Positions 17,749 through 25,876 of a stretch of DNA of 64,000 nt are shown here, in pieces. The notes under the pieces are model-generated. The model worked only from the letters and a program-made list of their open reading frames with translations, was not told where the DNA came from and made no database searches. Within the stretch, counting starts at the first letter, position 1. Each line of letters opens with the position of its first letter. Position numbers and translations under genes: made by a program. This stretch comes from Myxococcales bacterium (GTDB lineage: Bacteria > Myxococcota_A > Polyangia > Polyangiales > Polyangiaceae): the NCBI GenBank assembly GCA_025359105.1, contig JANYHK010000056.1, positions 1 to 64,000 of the forward strand, given 5' to 3'.

Positions 17749-19485
17749 ATGGCGCGAGAGACAAATACGCCCCTGATCCTCTGGATCTGCGCGGCGGTCT
17801 GCACGCACTACGCCTTCGCCGAAGGGGGAGGTGTGGTGGCGCAGATCCATGAAGACAAGAGCTTCATGGCCGTCCTCGGCCGCAACGTTCGTGAGCGCGT
17901 GCGCGCGAGCGAGCAGACGTTCGAGCTCGCGCTAGGCGACGCGCCAACCGCCGAGAAGGAGATCGAGCCGCCGCCTCCGCCGCCCCCGCCGCCCAAGCCG
18001 ACGGCCACGCCGAAGCCCGAAACGACGCCGCCGCCTCCGCCCGAGAAGCCGAAGAAAGAGGAGCCGAAGAAGCCCGAGCCCAAGACGATTGTCTTGAAGC
18101 CAGAGGCGCCGAAGCCGCAGGATCTCGCCGCGCCGCTCGCGGACAAGCGCATCGCCGTTCGCCAGCACGCCAAGCCGAACCAGGCCGACAACCCGAACGC
18201 GCGTTTCATCGGCGACGAGGCGAACAAGGTCGACAAGGAGACCGTCGCGACGCAGACGGCCCACGACCAGGACGATCCGAACCCGACGCCGGGCGGCAAC
18301 CACGCGGGCCCTCCCGATCGCGTCGGCGACAGCGACAAGACGAAGATCGCCGAGAGCGAAGAGCACAAGGGCGAGAAGAACCGCGCGCCCGGGGAGAAGG
18401 GCACGGAGTTCGACATCCAGAAGGATCCGACGCCGCTCAAGAACCCGCAGCAGGTCGCCATTCTCGCACCGAGCTCCCAGCAGGCCCCGAAGGCCGGCGG
18501 CGACGGGCGAAGCGCCCAGCAGCCGACGCCCACGCCCACGCCGCAGCTCGCCCCCGGCGGCGCGCAGCCGTCGTCGCCCGACGTGAACCAGACGCCCAAC
18601 GGTGGCTGGTCGTTCAACCCCGTTCGTCCGTCGGGCGCAGCCGGCGCGGCGGCCGATCAGGGCAGCGGCGCCGCGACGAACAAGCCTGACGCGCAGAAGC
18701 CGGGCAACACGAAGCTCCTCGGGCTCGGCGGGCAGCCGGGACCGGGCCAGGTGAACCTGAACCTGTCGCTCCACGGCGTCGTCGCCGTCGTCGGCTCCGA
18801 TCAGCTCCGCAAGGAGCGCGAGGCGGACGGCGAGCGGCGTCGCAGCGAGCACCGTGGCGCGTGGACGGCGTCGAACTTCGAGCGCTGGCGCAGCGCGATC
18901 GAGAACTACGTGTCGAGCGTGAAGCCGGGCAACCAGACCGCGCTCAACACCGCCGCCGTTCCGTTCGCGTCGTACCTGAACGGGATGCACAACCGCATCC
19001 ACCCCATCTTCGCGGACAACTTCCTGGGCTCGCTCGACACGCTGCCCAAGACCCACCCGATGAACGATCCGAAGGTGATGACTCGGCTCGAGATCATCGT
19101 CACCAAGGACGGCCACCTCGTGAAGATGGGCATCATCAGGACGAGCGGCATCACCGCGTTCGACATCGCGGCGCTCGACTCGGTGAACCGCGCGCAGCCG
19201 TTCGGCCCCGCGCCGGGCGCGATCGTGTCGCCGGACGGCAACGTGTACCTGCACTGGGAGTTCCACCGCGACGAGGTGTTCGCGTGCTCGACCATGAACG
19301 CGCGCCCGTTCCTGCTCGCGACGCCGCCGAAGGGCACCGATCCCGCGCCGCCCGCGCCCGGCACCCCCAAGCCGCCGTCGCACGAGCCAGGCGCGCCGCC
19401 GCCGGTCAACATCCAGGAGACCCGCGAAGGCCTGCTGCTCCCGGTGAAGCCGAAGCGCCACGATTGGACCGGAACCCCGACCTGA
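17749..19485 (+). CDS. TonB-family energy transducer with long Pro/Lys linker
   Basis: A 578-residue inner-membrane protein that spans the periplasm. A single N-terminal transmembrane segment (PLILWICAAVCTHYAFAEGGG) is followed by Pro/Glu/Lys-rich tracts (EPPPPPPPPPKPTATPKPE, EKPKKEEPKKPEPK), a long disordered Gly/Pro/Asn region, and a TonB C-terminal domain at about 440-525 (VMTRLEIIVTKDGHLVKMGI, SGITAFDIAALDSVNRAQPF). A further Pro-rich tail follows, which is atypical. TonB couples ExbBD-derived proton-motive force to outer-membrane receptors. No exbB/exbD or receptor is adjacent, although the upstream metal ABC genes fit a metal-uptake context. ATG 17749 is preferred to the in-frame TTG at 17740. 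Confidence 0.82.
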   Translation: MARETNTPLILWICAAVCTHYAFAEGGGVVAQIHEDKSFMAVLGRNVRERVRASEQTFELALGDAPTAEKEIEPPPPPPPPPKPTATPKPETTPPPPPEKPKKEEPKKPEPKTIVLKPEAPKPQDLAAPLADKRIAVRQHAKPNQADNPNARFIGDEANKVDKETVATQTAHDQDDPNPTPGGNHAGPPDRVGDSDKTKIAESEEHKGEKNRAPGEKGTEFDIQKDPTPLKNPQQVAILAPSSQQAPKAGGDGRSAQQPTPTPTPQLAPGGAQPSSPDVNQTPNGGWSFNPVRPSGAAGAAADQGSGAATNKPDAQKPGNTKLLGLGGQPGPGQVNLNLSLHGVVAVVGSDQLRKEREADGERRRSEHRGAWTASNFERWRSAIENYVSSVKPGNQTALNTAAVPFASYLNGMHNRIHPIFADNFLGSLDTLPKTHPMNDPKVMTRLEIIVTKDGHLVKMGIIRTSGITAFDIAALDSVNRAQPFGPAPGAIVSPDGNVYLHWEFHRDEVFACSTMNARPFLLATPPKGTDPAPPAPGTPKPPSHEPGAPPPVNIQETREGLLLPVKPKRHDWTGTPT

Positions 19486-19522
19486 GGCTTCCCCCGTCTT
19501 CGTGGTAGATTCGCCGCTTCCC

Positions 19523-20653
19523 ATGGAGGAGAGCTCGACCCCCGAGAGCGCGAGCGAGGCGCGCGACCGCGTGCCCGACGCGCCGCCGAGCGTGCCCGAG
19601 GCGCCCTCGCCTGCGGCAAGAGAGGGCGACCACGTCACGCCTCCGTCATCGCCGACGCTGCGTGCCGCCTGGGTCCTCCGTTCGGCGACGATCGTCGCGT
19701 GCGTGGCGAGCTTCTTCGGGGTCCTCGTGGCGCCGGGGATCCCCGGCAACGCGACCGGGCGGATCGTCGAGGCGTGCCAGAACGTGTCCGACGTGCTCGC
19801 CTACGCGACGGCGGGGCTGCTCATGGCGCTCGTGTTCATGGGCTCGTACGAGCTCGCGCGCGCGCCGCGGCTGTCCCTCGCGCCGCGCGTCCTCGCGGTA
19901 GGGGCGGCGGGGCTCGTCGTGGCGCTCGCGGCGCCGGCGATGCGCGACAAGCTGCACCCGGTGGCGGCGATCTTCCTCGCGATCGCGTCCGGCATCGTCG
20001 CGCTGACGACGGCGTGGCAAGGCCTGCGGACGGCGCACACGCGCGCGGTCGCGGTGGTCGTGGTCGCGATGGCGCTCGCTTCGATCGCGCGCGTGGGCGC
20101 GTGGGAGCTCGCGGGCGAAGCAGGAGAGCGCAGCAGCACGCGCATGTACGACATCGCGTCGGCGATCGCGACGGCCGCCGTCGTCCTCGAGGGGCTCGGC
20201 CAGCTCGCCGCCGCGGCGTGGCTGGGGACGCGTGGTGGCATCGCGGGGCGTGTCCTGTCGAACCTGGCCATCGCCGCCGCGTTCCTCGTGACGTGGGGCG
20301 CCGCGCGTGGCGTGCACCCCGGCGCATCTACCTGGCAGGCGATCCTGCACACCGCCCTCGCCGATGCGCCGGGGACCCCACCGCCGCTCGGCCTCTCCGC
20401 GGTCGCGACGTTCCTCGCCTGCTGCGCCATCTTCCTCGGCGCCGTGGCGATCACGTTGCGCGGCCAGATGGTCGCGGTGCTCGCCGCGCTCGCGCTCACG
20501 CTCCTGTCGCGGGGGACGTTCGACGTCCCGATCCGCGCGCTGGCCATCGTCGCCGCGGGTCAGTGGCTCCTGCTCTCGACGGTCGACGATCGCTCGATGT
20601 GGCGCGCGCTCGTCGCCTCTCGCCCTAGTCCGCCGAGCCGAGAGGCCTTCTAA
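19523..20653 (+). CDS. Polytopic integral membrane protein, unknown function
   Basis: A 376-residue protein with a ~50-residue Ser/Pro/Glu-rich cytosolic N terminus and about nine to ten hydrophobic helices (for example VASFFGVLVAPGI, YATAGLLMALVFMGSY, VLAVGAAGLVVALAAPAM, VAVVVVAMALASIA, FLACCAIFLGAVAITL). I see no charged catalytic or ion-pathway signature and recognise no family. It begins 37 bases after the TonB-family gene and is probably in the same transcript, so a role in the same envelope function is possible. The start is either ATG 19523 or GTG 19502. A strong inverted repeat follows its stop. Confidence 0.65.
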   Translation: MEESSTPESASEARDRVPDAPPSVPEAPSPAAREGDHVTPPSSPTLRAAWVLRSATIVACVASFFGVLVAPGIPGNATGRIVEACQNVSDVLAYATAGLLMALVFMGSYELARAPRLSLAPRVLAVGAAGLVVALAAPAMRDKLHPVAAIFLAIASGIVALTTAWQGLRTAHTRAVAVVVVAMALASIARVGAWELAGEAGERSSTRMYDIASAIATAAVVLEGLGQLAAAAWLGTRGGIAGRVLSNLAIAAAFLVTWGAARGVHPGASTWQAILHTALADAPGTPPPLGLSAVATFLACCAIFLGAVAITLRGQMVAVLAALALTLLSRGTFDVPIRALAIVAAGQWLLLSTVDDRSMWRALVASRPSPPSREAF

Positions 20654-20697
20654 GGATCAAATCGGGCAACCCGGGATCACGTCCAGCGCCAATTGGT

Positions 20698-20753
20698 AGG
20701 TGGCTGGTGGTTTTCGCCATCGCGCCGCTATCGGCGAAAAACACCAGTCACCT
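20698..20753. terminator. Long inverted repeat between convergent genes (bidirectional terminator candidate)
   Basis: Two 21-base arms (20698-20718 and 20733-20753) pair with only two mismatches around a 14-base loop (20719-20732). The left arm is AGGTGGCTGGTGGTTTTCGC plus C. The arm contains runs of T or A (GGTTTTCG / CGAAAAACA). It fills the space between converging genes ending at 20653 (+) and 20754 (-), so it most likely terminates both. Confidence 0.6.
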
Positions 20754-21335
20754 CTAGGCTTCTTCTTCGCGGAGTCGGATGGGGCCGTACTTGGTCGGAT
20801 CGTGCGGCGTCGGGTTCTTCTCGGCGTAGAACGCGCGGAGCTTGTCCATGTCGGCGCGCACGTCGCCCGTGAGCGGGATCGCCGCCCCGAGCCCGGCGCG
20901 CTTGCGTCCGTAGTCGAGGTACCCGGGGACCACCGGCACGTCGGCGCCGCGGGCGATGTGGTAAAAACCGGACTTCCAATGCTCGGCGCGCGATCGGGTC
21001 CCCTCCGGCGGGATGGCGAGCACGAACCGATCGCGCTGCCGGAACTGCTCGATCATCTGATCGACCATCTTCGTCTTGCGGCTCCGGTCGACGGCCACCG
21101 CACCGAGGCCGCGCATCGGCGGCCCGAGCGGGCCTTTGACCCATGCGTCCTTCACCATCCACTCGATCTGCAGCCCGATGCTCCGCGTCAGCGCTATCAA
21201 GAGCAGGCCGTCCCAGTTGCTCGTGTGCGGAACCGCGAGCAGGACGTACTTCTTCTCCGGGGGCACCGGCCCCTCGAATTGCCAGCCGACGAGCGAGAGA
21301 GACCGAGACGCGAGGCTACGGTTGCCGGACTTCAC
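20754..21335 (-). CDS. PlsC-type lysophospholipid acyltransferase
   Basis: A 193-residue protein of the 1-acyl-sn-glycerol-3-phosphate acyltransferase family, which esterifies lysophosphatidate or a similar glycerolipid at the membrane. Motif I is a HxxxxD variant (PHTSNWDG, His and Asp present), and motif III reads IPPEGTRSRAEHWKSGFYHI. GLGAVAVDRS corresponds to the motif II region, and a conserved P follows in VPVVPGYLDYG. It is shorter than PlsC proper (~245), like the compact family members annotated as acyl-phosphate glycerol 3-phosphate acyltransferases. GTG 21335 is chosen because it follows directly after the stop of the upstream lipoprotein gene (21340). Longer upstream frames overlap that gene. 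Confidence 0.82.
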   Translation of the reverse strand: MKSGNRSLASRSLSLVGWQFEGPVPPEKKYVLLAVPHTSNWDGLLLIALTRSIGLQIEWMVKDAWVKGPLGPPMRGLGAVAVDRSRKTKMVDQMIEQFRQRDRFVLAIPPEGTRSRAEHWKSGFYHIARGADVPVVPGYLDYGRKRAGLGAAIPLTGDVRADMDKLRAFYAEKNPTPHDPTKYGPIRLREEEA

Positions 21336-21339
21336 GGAG

Positions 21340-22413
21340 TCAGCGCGCCTTCGTCCAGCAGCCCGGCACGTAGGCCTTGTCGAGCTTGACCTCGCCGAAG
21401 CAGAAGTTGTTCGGGATGTTCGGCCACGCGTTCGCGGTCCCGTTGACCTGGGGGTCCGAGCACGAGTTCTGCTTCCCCGAGAAGGTGCAGCTGGTCTTGC
21501 CGCCACTGATCGCGTTGCTCGGGCACTTCGCGTTCAGCTTGCAGCCGCTCGTCGCCGAGTCGACGTAAGTGCACCCGCCCTCGCTCGGCGTCGTGCAGAA
21601 ATGCTCGGTGGAGTACGGGCTCGAGACGCACGCGCCGCCGCCCGTGCAGTCGCCGTCGGAGCGGCACGGCGAGCAGAACGAGCCGTCGCCGATGCACACG
21701 CCGGCGTTGGGCGTGCACACCTTGGTGCCGGCCTCGGAGCTGTCGGCGCAGGACGCCTCCTGGTTGCACTGTGTGTTGGCCTCGCACTCGGGCGCGCAGT
21801 ACTTGGAGCCGCCGCTGTCGCTCACGCAGTGCTCGCGGGCGCCGCCCGAAGGCACGCAGTCGAGGTCGCTCTTGCACGGCGCGCAGTAGCTGCGCGGCAG
21901 GCAGGCGGTCCGCGTCTTGCCGACGACGCGACCGGCCTGGAGCACGTTGGGCGCCGCGTTGATGGTCGCGCAGTACCAACCGCCGCGGCAGTCCGCGTCC
22001 GACCCGCAGTCGTACTGCGTGCAGAAGGCGGCCGCGTCGGTCGGCGTCTGGCCGTAGCACCAGAAGTTCTGATCGGAGTCGCACGCGGGGTTTGCGTCGA
22101 AGCCGCCCGTCGGCGAGCACGGCGCGCCCCATAGCCCCTTGTCGCTCTTGGCGAACTTGGCCGTGTCCGCCACGCAGTAGGGGCGCTTTCCGTCGACGCA
22201 GTGGTAGTTGAACGGGCACGTGGACTGTCCGCCGGTGCCGTCCGCCGCGAGGGCGCAGACGAGGCGGCACGAGACGTCCTTCCCGTTGTCGATGCACTCG
22301 TTGCCCGTCGCGCACTGCGAGTTCTCGCACCCTGTCGTCTTGGACGAGCACCCGCTGGACAGGGCGAGCGCGGTGGCCAGGGAGGTGAGGAGCGCGAGGA
22401 TGGAAAGTTTCAT
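21340..22413 (-). CDS. Secreted Cys-rich lipoprotein
   Basis: A 357-residue protein with signal MKLSILALLTSLATALALSS and lipobox SSGC. The mature part contains more than thirty Cys arranged in EGF-like or Dickkopf-like short modules (CKSDLDCVPSGG, CRSDGDCTGGGACV, GSDADCRGGWYC), the xDxDC pattern typical of myxobacterial Cys-rich extracellular repeats. No enzymatic motif is visible, so an adhesive or structural surface role is an inference. ATG 22413 is preceded by GAGGG. It is co-directional with the acyltransferase gene four bases downstream and divergent from the thioredoxin-fold lipoproteins. Confidence 0.72.
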   Translation of the reverse strand: MKLSILALLTSLATALALSSGCSSKTTGCENSQCATGNECIDNGKDVSCRLVCALAADGTGGQSTCPFNYHCVDGKRPYCVADTAKFAKSDKGLWGAPCSPTGGFDANPACDSDQNFWCYGQTPTDAAAFCTQYDCGSDADCRGGWYCATINAAPNVLQAGRVVGKTRTACLPRSYCAPCKSDLDCVPSGGAREHCVSDSGGSKYCAPECEANTQCNQEASCADSSEAGTKVCTPNAGVCIGDGSFCSPCRSDGDCTGGGACVSSPYSTEHFCTTPSEGGCTYVDSATSGCKLNAKCPSNAISGGKTSCTFSGKQNSCSDPQVNGTANAWPNIPNNFCFGEVKLDKAYVPGCWTKAR

Positions 22414-22654
22414 TGAACCCTCGGAAATCAAGCCATGGCCGCAGCTGGAGCGGGACCCACATTTGTCCCACGGCTGGCGGCCGCAAAACAGCAAGATCGA
22501 CGAGAACCGTGATCCTGGTCCGCTCGACATCGTCGCGCGTACACCTCATCATAGCTGCAGGCATGCCGGATTTCCGGTGTGAGCTTGACGCCCTTGGTTG
22601 GGCGGATACGCTCATCTGGCCGTGGCGGTTCGAGGTTTCGTGAGAGGTGCTTCA

Positions 22655-23404
22655 ATGACGTTCCCCCGTTCGCGTGCCAACGTTTCGCTGTCCTCGCTCT
22701 CGCTCCTGGCGCTGCTGGCGGCAGCCGGCGTCGGCCTGGTGTCGTGCTCGAGCTCGAAGCCGACGAACCAGGGTCTCGCCGGCGGCGGCGGCAGCGATCC
22801 GACCGGGACCGAGATGAACCCCTACGGCGTCGCGTACCCGACGACCGGCATCGGCTTCAAGCCCCGCGCCGATCCGTCGTCACAGGCGCCGGGCGACAAG
22901 ATCAAGAACTTCAAGTTCCTCGGCTATGTGAACAGCGGCAAGAGCTCCGGCCTCACGACCGTCTCGCTCGCCGACTTCTTCGATCCGGAGATGCGCCAGT
23001 ACAAGCTCCTCCACATCAGCGTGGCGGGCGTGTGGTGCTACTGGTGCAAGGAAGAGACGAAGGCGCTGGTCCCGCTCATTCCGCAGCTCAAGGACAAGCG
23101 CGTCATCTACATCACGGCCCTGTCGGAGAACAACGACCACGGGCCCGCCGCGCAGAAGGATCTCGATTTCTGGGTCGACTCCTGGCACACGAACTACACG
23201 CAGGTCCTCGATCCCGGCAACCGGGAGCTAGGGCCGTTCTTCACGTCGGCCGGCATCCCGTGGAACGGGAACTTCGACGCGCGGACGATGGAGATTCTGA
23301 GCTCGACGACTAGCGCGCCCGCGGGGGCGGACGGGCAGATCGACATCCTCGGCGATGTGAACCCCTGGCTCGACTGGATCGACAAGCACCCCCTCGCGAA
23401 ATGA
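22655..23404 (+). CDS. Thioredoxin-fold (TlpA/redoxin-like) lipoprotein
   Basis: A 249-residue lipoprotein with lipobox LVSC and a Ser/Gly linker. The redoxin domain covers about 90-245: SLADFFDPEMRQYKLLHI leads to the active-site motif VWCYWCKEE (CxxC = CYWC). RVIYITALSENNDHGP and a cis-Pro position near GIPWNGNF follow. This points to a periplasmic thiol-disulfide oxidoreductase. The redox partner is unknown. The stop overlaps the next thioredoxin-like gene as ATGA (23401-23404), so two related redox lipoproteins are made together. ATG 22655 is chosen because GAGAGG precedes it and the signal sequence starts there. Confidence 0.78.
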   Translation: MTFPRSRANVSLSSLSLLALLAAAGVGLVSCSSSKPTNQGLAGGGGSDPTGTEMNPYGVAYPTTGIGFKPRADPSSQAPGDKIKNFKFLGYVNSGKSSGLTTVSLADFFDPEMRQYKLLHISVAGVWCYWCKEETKALVPLIPQLKDKRVIYITALSENNDHGPAAQKDLDFWVDSWHTNYTQVLDPGNRELGPFFTSAGIPWNGNFDARTMEILSSTTSAPAGADGQIDILGDVNPWLDWIDKHPLAK

Positions 23405-23958
23405 CAAAACTTCTACGACTGGCGGCCATTGCCGTCCTCCTCGCCGCCGGATGTGCCGGCGGCAACGGCAGCGGCGCATCGACGCCTCGGCGCGGCAAGA
23501 CCGTGATTACCGGAGCGATGGCGACGGATTTCTCCGCGCGCGATGTCGACGGCAAGACGGTGAGGCTCACCGACTACCTCGGCAAGCAGGTCGTGCTCAT
23601 CAACTTCTGGGCGACGTGGTGCGAGCCGTGCCTGGCGGAGATGCCGCACCTCCGCGTCCTCTACGAGAAGTACCGGAAGGAGGGCTTCGTCGTGCTCGCG
23701 GTGTCGGTCGACGGACCGGAGACTGTGGCCGACGTGCCGAGCTTCGCGAAGCGCAACGCCCTCATGTTCCCGGTCCTCGTCGACGAAGACTCGCGGATCG
23801 CGAGCGTCTACAACCCGAAGAAGTCGGCGCCGCTGTCGGTCCTCATCGACCGTCGCGGGACCGTCACGCGCGTGCACGAGGGCTACAACCCGGGTGACGA
23901 GACCGACATGGACCTGTCCGTCTCCGATGTGCTCGACCCCGCGGCGACCGCGAAATAG
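23401..23958 (+). CDS. TlpA/ResA-family thiol-disulfide oxidoreductase lipoprotein
   Basis: A 185-residue periplasmic lipoprotein (lipobox LAAGC). The core is a canonical TlpA/ResA fold: DFSARDVDGKTVRLTDYLGK, active site FWATWCEPCLAEMP (CEPC), the family's central insertion EKYRKEGFVVLAVSVDGPE, and the cis-Pro segment KSAPLSVLIDRRG. ResA/TlpA proteins reduce haem-binding Cys of apocytochrome c or other extracytoplasmic thiols, which would suit the many c-type cytochromes encoded 10-20 kb away. That link is an inference. It starts ATG 23401 within the stop of the preceding redoxin gene, and a large secreted protein gene follows after 16 bases. Confidence 0.85.
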   Translation: MTKLLRLAAIAVLLAAGCAGGNGSGASTPRRGKTVITGAMATDFSARDVDGKTVRLTDYLGKQVVLINFWATWCEPCLAEMPHLRVLYEKYRKEGFVVLAVSVDGPETVADVPSFAKRNALMFPVLVDEDSRIASVYNPKKSAPLSVLIDRRGTVTRVHEGYNPGDETDMDLSVSDVLDPAATAK

Positions 23959-23974
23959 CCTCGGCGGACGCGAC

Positions 23975-25852
23975 ATGCGTCGGTGCGCACTCAGGCTTTG
24001 GTGTCTCGCGGGGGTGGCCGTGGCCGCGGTGGCTTGGCCCGGGGCGGCGAGCGCGATCGATCTGCCGCCGCTCGGCGGCGACGCGCTGACGCTCGACGTC
24101 ACCGAGACCAGCATAGTCGCGCAGCACTTCGACGCGCGCACCGCCGAGGGCGAGCGCAACATCGATCAGGGCTATGGCGGGTGGGTGAACCGCCTGAACC
24201 TGGCGCTGAAATCAGGGCGCTGGACGCTCGGCACGCGGCTCGACTCGTCTCTCTACTGGCGGCGGCCGGAGGATCGCGGCGACATCGATCCGCGCGATCT
24301 GCCCACCGTGCGGGCCGACGGCGCGTCGCGCTTCCGCAACGCGATCTACCCGGCGAAGCTCTGGGCGACCTACACGGCCCCCGGTCTCGAGGTGACCGCC
24401 GGCGACGCCTACGTGCAGTTCGGGCGCGGGCTCGTCCTCAGCATGCGCAAGATCGACGAGCTCGGGGTCGACACCACGCTGCGCGGCGCGAAGGTCGCAT
24501 GGCAGAGCGATCCGTTCGCGGCGACGGTCGTGGCCGGCATCGCCAACCCCACGCGCGTCGACGAGGCCACCGGCCGCGCGCTCTTCTTGCCGAAGGCGAC
24601 CGCCAACGACACCCGCGGGCCGCAGCCACTCTTCGGGTCCGATCGCGTCATCGGCGCCCAGATCCAGGCCGGCCGCGGCTTGCCGCTCGTGCTCATGACC
24701 CACGCCGTCCGCATCACGCGCTGCGCGCCGTACCACTACAACGCGAACGGCAGCATCGACGACGGGACGTTCGCGACGCCGTTCGGCTCGTGCGACGCCC
24801 AGGACACCCGCACCTGGCTCTCGACCTTGCCGTCGAGCGGCGCGACGATCAACGCGAGCGAGATCCAGATGGTCGGGCAGGGGATCGAGCTCCCGAGCCT
24901 CTTCGGGCACGGCAAGATCTACCTGGAGGGCGCGGTGCAGCACCGCGTCCACGACACGCAGCCCGACGATCCCCACGCCAACGGCAACGCGCTCTACGCG
25001 GCGATCAACGCCGACGTCGGCCCGCTGACCAACACGCTGGAGCTCAAGAGCTACCGCAACTTCTGGGCAGCTGCCGGCTCGGTGCGCGCGACGGAGCTCG
25101 ACAACACGCGCTACACCACGCCGCCGACCGCCGAGCTCGTCACTCAGGACGCGGAGTTCGGCAACTTCAACGTGTGCGTCAACGGCGGGCGCCTGCGCTC
25201 GAACGTCCGGCTGACCGAAGGGCTCCTCGTCTACGGCGCCACCGGGTATTTCCGGTCGCAGAGCGAGGTCGCCGGCGGCTCGTGCGATCGCGACGGCAAG
25301 ACCCTCAGCGCAGGCAAGACGGCGAACGAGGTCATCACCCACGTCTTCGACGGCCTCTCCGGCATCGAATGGAACTTCGAGCACGCGCGCTCCCACCTCT
25401 ATGCGTCGAGCGGCGTCCGCAACGACGTGCGCGCCGACGACGCGTTTTTCTACCGCGAGCTCCACACCGAGTACGCCTTCACGAAATCGATCGCGGGGCC
25501 CTACTCGCTCGAGCTGACGGGCCGCCACCGCATGCGCAAACAGGACTCGGAGAACGTGCGCGTCTCGGGCGCCACCGGCCACTACATCGAGGCACCCTGG
25601 CACGAGGGGGAGCACTACACGGCGCTCAAGGTCGCGCCCAAGTGGGTCTTCAGCCAGGGGTTCGAGTACACGACCCTCGTGGGCTTCCCGACGTACTACT
25701 TCAACGGCAGCGTCCTTTACCGCTTCGCGATGGGCTCGAACATGAAGCTGCTCGTCGGCCAGCAGCGCGGCGGGCTCAAGTGCGTGAGCGGCGTGTGCAA
25801 GGTGTTCCCGGCCTTCGAGGGCGTGCGCGCCGAGGTGACGCTGCGCTTCTGA
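23975..25852 (+). CDS. Large secreted DUF6029-like outer-membrane protein
   Basis: A 625-residue exported protein with signal LWCLAGVAVAAVAWPGAASA. The mature chain is made of alternating beta segments (NRLNLALKSGRWTLGTRLDS, AKLWATYTAPGLEVTAGDAY, FGRGLVLSMRK, TLELKSYRNFWAAAGS). It closes with a C-terminal strand ending VRAEVTLRF, including the terminal Phe expected of outer-membrane barrels. I associate this layout (an early DAYVQFGRGLVLSMRK block, repeated YRxFW) with DUF6029; that assignment is from memory and tentative. It is third in a tightly spaced operon after two thioredoxin-fold lipoproteins, suggesting an envelope redox or metal-handling unit. ATG 23975 starts MRRCALRLW. Confidence 0.7.
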   Translation: MRRCALRLWCLAGVAVAAVAWPGAASAIDLPPLGGDALTLDVTETSIVAQHFDARTAEGERNIDQGYGGWVNRLNLALKSGRWTLGTRLDSSLYWRRPEDRGDIDPRDLPTVRADGASRFRNAIYPAKLWATYTAPGLEVTAGDAYVQFGRGLVLSMRKIDELGVDTTLRGAKVAWQSDPFAATVVAGIANPTRVDEATGRALFLPKATANDTRGPQPLFGSDRVIGAQIQAGRGLPLVLMTHAVRITRCAPYHYNANGSIDDGTFATPFGSCDAQDTRTWLSTLPSSGATINASEIQMVGQGIELPSLFGHGKIYLEGAVQHRVHDTQPDDPHANGNALYAAINADVGPLTNTLELKSYRNFWAAAGSVRATELDNTRYTTPPTAELVTQDAEFGNFNVCVNGGRLRSNVRLTEGLLVYGATGYFRSQSEVAGGSCDRDGKTLSAGKTANEVITHVFDGLSGIEWNFEHARSHLYASSGVRNDVRADDAFFYRELHTEYAFTKSIAGPYSLELTGRHRMRKQDSENVRVSGATGHYIEAPWHEGEHYTALKVAPKWVFSQGFEYTTLVGFPTYYFNGSVLYRFAMGSNMKLLVGQQRGGLKCVSGVCKVFPAFEGVRAEVTLRF

Positions 25853-25876
25853 GTGCCGGTCAGCGCCTTCGGACCC

